Assembly (NCBI GenBank): GCA_029056055.1
Contig: JAIDCC010000114.1
Location: forward strand, 1 to 32,304
Direction of reading: 5' to 3'
Source of the DNA: Duncaniella sp.
GTDB lineage: Bacteria > Bacteroidota > Bacteroidia > Bacteroidales > Muribaculaceae
Length of the DNA: 32,304 nucleotides
Part shown: piece by piece, positions 16,848 to 23,598 of the stretch
Numbering within the stretch: the first letter of the stretch is position 1
How the letters are laid out: each line of letters begins with the position of its first letter
Program-made: the position numbers and the translations under genes
Notes under the pieces: model-generated
Seen by the model: the letters and a program-made list of their open reading frames with translations, nothing else
Database searches by the model: none
What the model was told of the DNA's origin: nothing

Positions 16848-16887
16848 TTCTCACTTCTCACTTCTCACTTCTCACTTCTCACTTCTC
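16848..16887 (+). repeat. Perfect heptamer tandem repeat (TTCTCAC)5 plus partial unit
   Basis: TTCTCAC is repeated five times without error (16848-16882), followed by TTCTC. The array ends 40 bases before the etfB ATG, inside the presumed 5' leader. Perfect short tandem units of this kind can change copy number by slippage. Confidence 0.85.
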
Positions 16888-16927
16888 GTAACTTACCTTA
16901 TCAAACAATATTCACACAATTCCAACC

Positions 16928-17803
16928 ATGAGTCTCAACATCATCGTGCTTGCCAAGCAGGTGCCCGACACCCGCAACGTCGGCAAGGATGCAATGAAAG
17001 AAGACGGCACCATCAACCGCGCTGCGTTGCCCGCCATCTTCAATCCTGAAGACCTCAACGCCCTCGAGCAGGCTCTCCGCCTGAAAGATGCAAATCCGGG
17101 GTCGACTGTTACGCTTCTCACAATGGGTCTGCCCCGCGCAGCCGAAATCATACGCGAAGCCATCTATCGTGGTGCCGACGGCGGCATCGTGCTCACCGAC
17201 CGTGTGCTCGGCGGTGCCGACACCCTCGCCACGAGCTACTCGCTCGCTCAGGCCGTAAAGAAATTCGGCAACTATGACATCATCCTCGGCGGACGTCAGG
17301 CCATCGACGGCGACACCGCTCAGGTGGGTCCCCAGATTGCCGAAAAACTCGGTATCCCCCAGATTACTTACGCCGAAGAAATCATCGACCTCAAGGACGG
17401 ATATGTCACCGTCAAGCGCCGCCTCGAAAACGGCGTCGAGACTGTCAAATCGCCCCTGCCTTGCGTAGTGACCGTCAACGGCTCGGCTGCCGAATGCCGT
17501 CCCCGCAACGCGATGCGCGTGCAGAAGTACAAGTATGCCGCCTCGGCCGGTGAAGCAGCCCGTCTCAGCGACGAGCGCAAAGCCCTCCTCGAAAAGCGTC
17601 CCTACCTCAACATCCCCGAATGGGGCGCAGCTTTCGTCGAGGCCGACCCCACTCAGATAGGTATGCCCGGCTCGCCCACAAAGGTGAAGGCCATCGAAAA
17701 CGTCGTGTTCACCGCCAAGGATGCCCGCCAGCTCGACGGCGCCGCAGATGCCGAAGTGGAAGAACTCGTAAAGGAACTCATTGCCAACCACACCATCGGC
17801 TGA
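16928..17803 (+). CDS. etfB: Electron transfer flavoprotein, beta subunit
   Basis: This 291-residue EtfB/FixA-family subunit binds AMP or FAD in the ETF heterodimer and carries electrons from flavin dehydrogenases. The N-terminus IIVLAKQVPDT and the segments AIFNPEDLNALEQALRLKD and IILGGRQAIDGDTAQVGP are diagnostic. The protein is longer than many mitochondrial-type EtfB proteins (about 255 aa), as is common in anaerobes. I cannot decide from sequence alone whether it is an electron-bifurcating type. It is first in etfB-etfA-acd, 33 bp before etfA. Confidence 0.96.
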   Translation: MSLNIIVLAKQVPDTRNVGKDAMKEDGTINRAALPAIFNPEDLNALEQALRLKDANPGSTVTLLTMGLPRAAEIIREAIYRGADGGIVLTDRVLGGADTLATSYSLAQAVKKFGNYDIILGGRQAIDGDTAQVGPQIAEKLGIPQITYAEEIIDLKDGYVTVKRRLENGVETVKSPLPCVVTVNGSAAECRPRNAMRVQKYKYAASAGEAARLSDERKALLEKRPYLNIPEWGAAFVEADPTQIGMPGSPTKVKAIENVVFTAKDARQLDGAADAEVEELVKELIANHTIG

Positions 17804-17836
17804 TGAGCCGACCATCCCCCAAGAAGACATTAAATC

Positions 17837-18862
17837 ATGGATACCAACAATCTCATAGTATATCTTGAAACCGAGGATGGCCGTGTGGCCGACGTGAGCC
17901 TCGAACTCCTCACCAAGGGTCGTGAGCTCGCTACCGAACTCGGCGTCAAGCTCGAAGCCATCGCCGTCGGCGACGACCTCTCGACTGTAGAGGAGCAGGT
18001 GATGCCCTATGGCGTTGACCGCCTCTATCTCGTGTCAGACAAGCGTCTCGCTCCCTACACCTCGATACCCCACTCGGAAGTGCTCATCAACCTCTTCCGC
18101 GAAATCAAGCCTCAGATTTGCCTCATGGGCGCCACCTGCATCGGCCGCGACCTCGGTCCCCGCGTCAGCTCGTGCCTCCACAGCGGTCTGACCGCCGACT
18201 GCACCGAACTCGTCATCGGCGACCACACCGACCCCAAGACCGGCAAAGATTACAAAGACCTTCTCTATCAGATTCGTCCCGCATTCGGTGGCAACATCGT
18301 GGCCACTATCGTCAACCCCGACTGCCGTCCCCAGATGGCCACCGTGCGCGAAGGCGTCATGAAGAAGCAGGTGTTCGACCCCGCCCACAAGGGTGAAGTC
18401 ATCGTGCTCGACCCCGCCAAGTATGTCAAAGACGAAGACTTCGTAGTCGAAATCCTCGACCGCCACATCGAAAAGTCGAAAATCAACATCAAGAACTCGC
18501 CCATCATCGTGGCCGGCGGCTACGGCGTAGGCTCGAAAGAAAACTTCCAGCTGCTCTTCGACCTTGCTCAGACCCTCGGAGCCGAGGTAGGCGCAAGCCG
18601 CGCAGCCGTCGATGCCGGTTTCACCGAACACGCCCGTCAGATTGGTCAGACAGGTGTCACCGTCCGTCCCAAGCTCTACATCGCCTGCGGCATTTCCGGT
18701 CAGATTCAGCACATCGCCGGTATGCAGGACAGCTCGATTATCATCTCGATAAACAACGACCCCGCAGCTCCCATCAACAAGATTGCCGACTACGTCATCA
18801 ACGGCACGGTCGAAGAAGTGGTGCCCAAGCTGATAAAATACTATAAAAAGAACTCTAAGTAA
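17837..18862 (+). CDS. etfA: Electron transfer flavoprotein, alpha subunit
   Basis: This 341-residue EtfA carries the FAD that accepts electrons and passes them to the acceptor. The N-terminal Rossmann-like domain precedes the conserved C-terminal FAD domain, seen as GASRAAVDAGF, QIGQTGVTVRPKLYIACGIS, GQIQHIAGMQDS and INNDPAAPINKIADY. The protein has no ferredoxin-like N-terminal extension. It is spaced 33 bp from etfB and 12 bp from the acyl-CoA dehydrogenase gene, so the three form a single operon. The physiological electron acceptor is not encoded in the window. Confidence 0.96.
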   Translation: MDTNNLIVYLETEDGRVADVSLELLTKGRELATELGVKLEAIAVGDDLSTVEEQVMPYGVDRLYLVSDKRLAPYTSIPHSEVLINLFREIKPQICLMGATCIGRDLGPRVSSCLHSGLTADCTELVIGDHTDPKTGKDYKDLLYQIRPAFGGNIVATIVNPDCRPQMATVREGVMKKQVFDPAHKGEVIVLDPAKYVKDEDFVVEILDRHIEKSKINIKNSPIIVAGGYGVGSKENFQLLFDLAQTLGAEVGASRAAVDAGFTEHARQIGQTGVTVRPKLYIACGISGQIQHIAGMQDSSIIISINNDPAAPINKIADYVINGTVEEVVPKLIKYYKKNSK

Positions 18863-18874
18863 TCCTCTCGCCTT

Positions 18875-20581
18875 ATGGCTAACTTCTATACCGATAATCC
18901 CGACCTCAAGCACCACCTGACCCATCCCATGATGGAGAAAATCGTGGCCTTGAAAGAACGCAACTATACCGACGCCGAGAAGTTTGACTACGCTCCTCTC
19001 GACTATGCCGACGCTCAGGACTCCTACGACAAGGTGCTCGAAATCGTTGGCGAAATCTGCGGCGACATCATCGCGCCCAACGCCGAGGCCGTTGACCACG
19101 AAGGCCCGAAGGTTGAAAACGGCCGCGTCACCTACGCTACGCCCACTCAGCAAAACCTCGACGCTTGCCGCAAGGCCGGCCTCATGGGCATGGCCATGCC
19201 CCGCCGTCTCGGAGGTCTCAACTTCCCCATCACGCCCTACATCATGGCCGCCGACATCGTCAGCCGTGCGGACTGCGGTTTCGAAAACCTCTGGGGTCTG
19301 CAAGACTGCGCCGAGACCATCTATGAGTTTGCCGACGAAGACCAGAAGCAGCGCTACATCCCCCGCGTCTGCCAGGGCGAAACCATGTCGATGGACCTCA
19401 CCGAACCCGACGCAGGTTCCGACCTCCAGAGCGTAATGCTCAAGGCCACCGAGCAGCCCGACGGCACCTTCCGCCTCAACGGCGTGAAGCGCTTCATCAC
19501 CAACGGCGACGCCGACATCCACCTCGTGCTCGCACGTTCGGAATCAGGCACCACCGACGGCCGCGGCCTCTCGATGTTCATCTACGACAAACGCAACGGT
19601 GGGGTAGACGTGCGCCGCATCGAAAACAAAATGGGTATCAAGGGTTCGCCCACCTGCGAGCTTACCTATAAGAACGCCAAAGCCGAACTCGTAGGCTCAC
19701 GCCGCATGGGTCTCATCAAGTATGTCATGGCCCTCATGAACGGTGCCCGCCTCGGCATCGCCGCACAGAGCGTTGGCGTCAGCGAACTCGCCTATCGCGA
19801 AGCCCTCTCCTATGCCCGCGACCGTAAGCAGTTCGGCCGTCCCATCATCGAATTCCCCGCAGTGTTCGAGATGCTCGCCACAATGAAAGCCAAGCTCGAC
19901 GCCTCGCGTTCGCTCCTCTATGAATGCGCCCGCTACGTCGACCTCTACAAAATCTACGACGACATCGCCAAAGAGCGCACCCTCACCCCCGAAGAGCGCA
20001 AAGAGGCCAAGCACTATTCGCGTCTGGCCGACGCCCTCACCCCGCTCGCAAAAGGCATGGGCTCGGAGTATTGCAACCAGAACGCCTATGACTGCATCCA
20101 GATTCACGGCGGCTCAGGCTTCATGAAAGACTACGCTTGCGAACGCCTCTACCGCGACGCACGTATCACCTCCATCTACGAGGGCACGACCCAGCTCCAG
20201 GTGGTAGCCGCAATCCGCTACGTCACCACCGGCGCTTACCTCAACCTCATCCGCACCTACGAAGCCACCGAAGTGCGTGCCGAGCTTCAGCCCCTCAAGG
20301 AGCGTCTCATCGCCATGACCGACAAGTATGCCAAGGCCGTTGAAACCGTCGTAGCCGCCGACAACAAGGAATACGCCGACATGATGGCCCGCCGCCTCGT
20401 CGAAATGGCAGCCGACATCATCATGGGCTACCTCCTCCTGCTCGATGCACAGCGCAACGAAAGCTTCACCCGCTCGGCCGAAGTCTACGCCAACTTCATC
20501 GAAGCGGAAGTGACCAAGCACTCCGAATTCATCGCCGCCTTCAAGCCTGCAGAAGTAGAGCTCTACAAGGCCGCCGAGTAA
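18875..20581 (+). CDS. Acyl-CoA dehydrogenase family flavoprotein
   Basis: This is a 568-residue FAD-dependent acyl-CoA dehydrogenase. The three-domain core includes MSMDLTEPDAGSDL (flavin/substrate loop), RFITNGDADIHLVLAR, and QIHGGSGFMKDYACERLYRDARI. The catalytic base is E436 in IYEGTTQ, as in short/medium-chain enzymes. A C-terminal helical extension of about 120 residues makes it longer than the classical 380-residue type. It directly follows etfBA and so very likely donates its electrons to that ETF. No other beta-oxidation gene (thiolase, hydratase, CoA ligase) is present nearby, so the substrate is open. Confidence 0.95.
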   Translation: MANFYTDNPDLKHHLTHPMMEKIVALKERNYTDAEKFDYAPLDYADAQDSYDKVLEIVGEICGDIIAPNAEAVDHEGPKVENGRVTYATPTQQNLDACRKAGLMGMAMPRRLGGLNFPITPYIMAADIVSRADCGFENLWGLQDCAETIYEFADEDQKQRYIPRVCQGETMSMDLTEPDAGSDLQSVMLKATEQPDGTFRLNGVKRFITNGDADIHLVLARSESGTTDGRGLSMFIYDKRNGGVDVRRIENKMGIKGSPTCELTYKNAKAELVGSRRMGLIKYVMALMNGARLGIAAQSVGVSELAYREALSYARDRKQFGRPIIEFPAVFEMLATMKAKLDASRSLLYECARYVDLYKIYDDIAKERTLTPEERKEAKHYSRLADALTPLAKGMGSEYCNQNAYDCIQIHGGSGFMKDYACERLYRDARITSIYEGTTQLQVVAAIRYVTTGAYLNLIRTYEATEVRAELQPLKERLIAMTDKYAKAVETVVAADNKEYADMMARRLVEMAADIIMGYLLLLDAQRNESFTRSAEVYANFIEAEVTKHSEFIAAFKPAEVELYKAAE

Positions 20582-20631
20582 TCATCCCCCGACAATCTGA
20601 CGGAAGGACACCCCCCTTCCCGAAATACACT

Positions 20632-20677
20632 CATCCCCGCTTTGCCGACGCCCCCGGGCCGACGCGAGGCGGGGATG
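20632..20677 (+). terminator. GC-rich hairpin after acd, terminator-like
   Basis: CATCCCCGC (20632-20640) pairs perfectly with GCGGGGATG (20669-20677), extended by three A-U/G-U pairs. The 28-nt interior contains a repeated GCCGACGC. No U-tract follows, so rho-independent termination is uncertain. It lies 50 bases after the acyl-CoA dehydrogenase stop and 63 bases before the nitroreductase ATG, in a gap without the pentamer arrays seen elsewhere. Confidence 0.5.
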
Positions 20678-20739
20678 CTCCGTCATCTGCTGAACCCTCA
20701 GGGCTCCCCGCGCGTTGTAGAAAGAAAAACACTATCAAT

Positions 20740-21489
20740 ATGGAAAAATCAGTAGAAGCCACACTCCTCGAACGCCGCTCCATCCGCCGCTACGAGCGCC
20801 AACCCATCGCCGAAGACGACCTCCGTTTCATCCGCGAAGCCATACGCAACACCCCCACGAGCTACAACGGCCAGCAGTTCTCGGTCATCGAAGTTTCCGA
20901 CCAGGACACCAAGCTGCGCCTCGAAGAAATCGTCCACCAGAAGCAGATGAAGACCTCCGACAGAGTGTTTCTCTTTCTCTCCGACTTCAACAAAATCCGT
21001 GTCGCCGCACGCGCCAAAGGCATTGAATACCCCGAATTTCAGAACACGATGGACGGACTCCTCGTCGGAGCCATCGACGCCTCGCTCGCACTGATGAGTG
21101 CCGTCGTGGCCGCCTCCTCGCGCGGCATAGGCACCTGCCCAATAGGCTACGCACGCACCGCCGACCCCAAGGCCATCTCCGAACTCCTCGGTCTACCCGA
21201 CGGCGTTTTCGTGGTCTGCGCCCTCGCCGTAGGCATTCCCCGCGAGATGCCCGACCTCAAGCCCAAACAGCCCGAAGACCTCCTCATCTTCCCCAACAAA
21301 TATCCCGAAGCCGACCTCTCCGAAAAGCTCCTCGCCTACGACCGCGAGTTTACCGACTACCACCGCAACCGCTCGTCAAACCCCACCGATACCGACTGGA
21401 TTGGCGAAATCTGCGGCTACTACCGCGAGGGTCTCAACTACTCGATGCTCTCCGCCCTCCGCGCCCGCGGCTACGCCGTTGACAAGTAG
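20740..21489 (+). CDS. NfsA-like FMN-dependent nitroreductase
   Basis: This 249-residue nitroreductase-fold flavoenzyme resembles the NfsA/Frp group, which reduces nitro compounds, quinones or flavins with NAD(P)H. The FMN-binding N-terminus LERRSIRRY is at residues 8-16. PTSYNGQQF (about 38-46) and a GIGTCPIGYARTADPKAISELLGLP segment are typical. The C-terminal extension with TDYHRNRSSNP matches the longer NfsA-type tail. It follows the etf-acd operon by 158 bp across a strong hairpin, with no promoter consensus seen. The natural substrate is unknown. Confidence 0.93.
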   Translation: MEKSVEATLLERRSIRRYERQPIAEDDLRFIREAIRNTPTSYNGQQFSVIEVSDQDTKLRLEEIVHQKQMKTSDRVFLFLSDFNKIRVAARAKGIEYPEFQNTMDGLLVGAIDASLALMSAVVAASSRGIGTCPIGYARTADPKAISELLGLPDGVFVVCALAVGIPREMPDLKPKQPEDLLIFPNKYPEADLSEKLLAYDREFTDYHRNRSSNPTDTDWIGEICGYYREGLNYSMLSALRARGYAVDK

Positions 21490-21506
21490 CCCCCCGGGGG
21501 GAGGAA

Positions 21507-21600
21507 TCAATTTCTCAATTTCTCAATTTCTCAATTCTCATTTCTCATTTTGTCAATTTGTCAATTTGTCAATTTGACATTTTGACGTTTTGACAACATC
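21507..21600. repeat. TTCTCA then TGTCA/TGACA array after nitroreductase gene
   Basis: Tandem TTTCTCAA units are followed by TTGTCAAT units and then TTGACATT units. The tract starts 18 bases after the nitroreductase stop, just past a CCCCCCGGGGGG palindrome (21490-21501). Confidence 0.8.
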
Positions 21601-21621
21601 TCTCCGCAGCTCCATTTCTCA

Positions 21622-21665
21622 TTTCTCACTTCTCATCTCCCCCTGCCGGAATGAGAGGTGAGAAA
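21622..21665. repeat. TTCTCA/TGAGAA hairpin before transglutaminase gene
   Basis: TTTCTCACTTCTCAT (21622-21636) pairs with ATGAGAGGTGAGAAA (21651-21665) over 15 positions, with one G-U in RNA, across a 14-nt GC-rich loop. It lies just upstream of the promoter at 21691-21721. Confidence 0.75.
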
Positions 21666-21690
21666 TATGCTTTATAACATATCGCCATAT

Positions 21691-21721
21691 TTTGATTTGA
21701 TTTCGATAATATCTATCTTTG
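21691..21721 (+). promoter_or_regulatory. Promoter of the DUF3857/transglutaminase pair
   Basis: TTTG (21691-21694), a 19-nt spacer and TATCTTTG (21714-21721) match the consensus. The -7 box ends only 5 bases before the chosen ATG at 21727, so the mRNA would have almost no leader. Confidence 0.65.
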
Positions 21722-21726
21722 CGGAT

Positions 21727-23556
21727 ATGAAAAATGAAGTCTTAGTCAAAATATTCCTTTCAATAGCTACGTTGGTGTCTGCTTGCGTCCCGGTCGTGGC
21801 AGCCGAACCCAACGTCGTGATTGAGCGGGCTGACATGGCTTATCGTTTTGTCGCCGATAAGAACGGCCAGCCCGAAAGGGTAGAGGCCACGGAGCGCACC
21901 ACGTTTCGCGCCAACCGCACCCCCGAACGTGCCATAGCCATGGGTGGCTATAACGATATCGTCAAGCTTGACAAGGCTACCGGGGGAGAGGTGACCTACG
22001 GACTTTTCTACAACGACGACGTCTTTTTTGACAATTCCAAGGCCGTCATTGTTGCGGTCGACCTCAAGAAAGCGGGCGCTAAGGGCACTGCCTCGATTTC
22101 TACCACCTACACCAAACCTGAATTTTTCGCAAAAGTTTTCCTCACCGAGCCATACGACCTCGAAGAGGCCACCGTCTCATTCGAAATTCCCGCCTCGCTG
22201 GCAGGTCGCTACACGTTTGAACCTCGCAACATCTCACCCGACCAAATCAGTCAGACCACCGAACGGAAAGGCAACAGCGAAGTCTTCACTTTCAGCGTGA
22301 AAGACCTCAAGGCCGACAAACATTCCCCCGACGCTCCGTCGCGCAACATTACCGCGCCTCAAATCGTGGTCAGAGGGCATTTCGCAGATGTCGACGCCCT
22401 CTATCGCTACCTTCTGGAGTATATAGACCCTGACGACCCCGGCATAGCCGCCGTAGAAGCCAAGGCCCGCGAAGTTACCGCAGGTTGCTCCGACGACCCT
22501 TGCCGCATCGAAGCCATCACCCGTTTCGTGCGTGAAAATATCCGTTACGTCGCTGTAGAGCATGGCGAGTTCGGACACCGCCCCGACAAGGCCTCCGAGG
22601 TGCTGCGCAAACTCTACGGCGATTGCAAGGGGAGTGCGTCGTTGCTCAGAGCCATGTTCAGAGCTGTCGGGCTTGACGGACGTTTCGTGTGGATTGGCAC
22701 GACGAATATCGCCGACCGTTGGACCGACCTCCCTTCCGTCTGCTCCGGCGACCATGTCATTGCAGCGGTGGTGACTGCCGACAGCGTGATTTTTGTCGAC
22801 GGCACGGCCAGATACGTGCGTCCGGGGCATATCCCCCAAGCCATACGCGGCCGACAGGCCTTGATAGAGAATGGTCCCGAGCGAGGTCTCACCGTAGATG
22901 TGCCTGAAGCTCTTCCCCGCGAAAATCTGTTGACCTCTGATTTCTCGGCCACCCTTACCCCCGAAGGCCGGATGGAGATGGAGGGCACTCTGACCTTCTC
23001 AGGTGCCGACGAAGATGCTTTCACCTACCTCCTCCACGACACTCCTCCTGCCCGGCATGACGCTGTGCTCGCCAAACTCATCACTGCGTGCCTCAAGAGT
23101 TCTGATGCCAAGGCGGGGGCCGTAACAGACAACGGTGGCTCCACTTCGCTCGCCGCTACCGCCACGAGTGCCGGGCGAGTCAAGAAGGTGTCCTCACGTC
23201 TCTACGTCGACGTCAACCCCATGTCGAGACTGTCTGAAGAAAAATTTGATGTCAAAGAGCGCACCGAGCCGGGCGTAATCGAAACCTCGGCCTACGACTC
23301 CACCCTCTCGCTCAGCCTCCCCGACGGCATGACGGCCGAGCCGGGCACGGAGAAGAAGGTTGACGTTGAAAACGAATGGTTCACGGCCACTGTTGAAACC
23401 ACTCTCGACCCCTCTGCATCGACGCTCACCCGCCGCCTGCGCCTCGACCGCCGCAAAGCCCTCATTCCAGCCTCCGATTTGCCCCGCTATAACGCAGACC
23501 TTGCCAAAGTGGTCAAAGCCTGCTCGCAAAATGTGATTCTCACCCCCGCGTCATAG
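21727..23556 (+). CDS. Exported DUF3857/transglutaminase-like protein
   Basis: This is a 609-residue protein with a signal peptide (about 1-23, ending VVAAEP). A beta-rich N-terminal DUF3857-type region follows, then a transglutaminase-like core with an intact triad: C300 in YGDCKGS, H343 in GDHVIAAV and D358 in FVDGTA. A beta-rich C-terminal domain ends with IPASDLPRYNADLAKV. Proteins of this type are common in Bacteroidetes envelopes, acting as putative peptidases or cross-linking enzymes with unknown substrates. A 23-codon longer frame would run through the promoter, so the start at 21727, which exposes the signal peptide, is preferred. A partner gene follows after 42 bp. Confidence 0.88.
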   Translation: MKNEVLVKIFLSIATLVSACVPVVAAEPNVVIERADMAYRFVADKNGQPERVEATERTTFRANRTPERAIAMGGYNDIVKLDKATGGEVTYGLFYNDDVFFDNSKAVIVAVDLKKAGAKGTASISTTYTKPEFFAKVFLTEPYDLEEATVSFEIPASLAGRYTFEPRNISPDQISQTTERKGNSEVFTFSVKDLKADKHSPDAPSRNITAPQIVVRGHFADVDALYRYLLEYIDPDDPGIAAVEAKAREVTAGCSDDPCRIEAITRFVRENIRYVAVEHGEFGHRPDKASEVLRKLYGDCKGSASLLRAMFRAVGLDGRFVWIGTTNIADRWTDLPSVCSGDHVIAAVVTADSVIFVDGTARYVRPGHIPQAIRGRQALIENGPERGLTVDVPEALPRENLLTSDFSATLTPEGRMEMEGTLTFSGADEDAFTYLLHDTPPARHDAVLAKLITACLKSSDAKAGAVTDNGGSTSLAATATSAGRVKKVSSRLYVDVNPMSRLSEEKFDVKERTEPGVIETSAYDSTLSLSLPDGMTAEPGTEKKVDVENEWFTATVETTLDPSASTLTRRLRLDRRKALIPASDLPRYNADLAKVVKACSQNVILTPAS

Positions 23557-23598
23557 ACGGGCTTGTTTACATCTTTTTAAAACTCTTTACAATTTACC

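Noticed and set aside
16777-16888. CRISPR array
   Set aside because: The repeat units are 7-9 bases with no spacers of uniform length, and no cas genes are in the window.
21490-21501. CCCCCCGGGGGG palindrome as a terminator after the nitroreductase gene
   Set aside because: It has no loop and no U-tract. It is probably just part of the junction with the repeat array.
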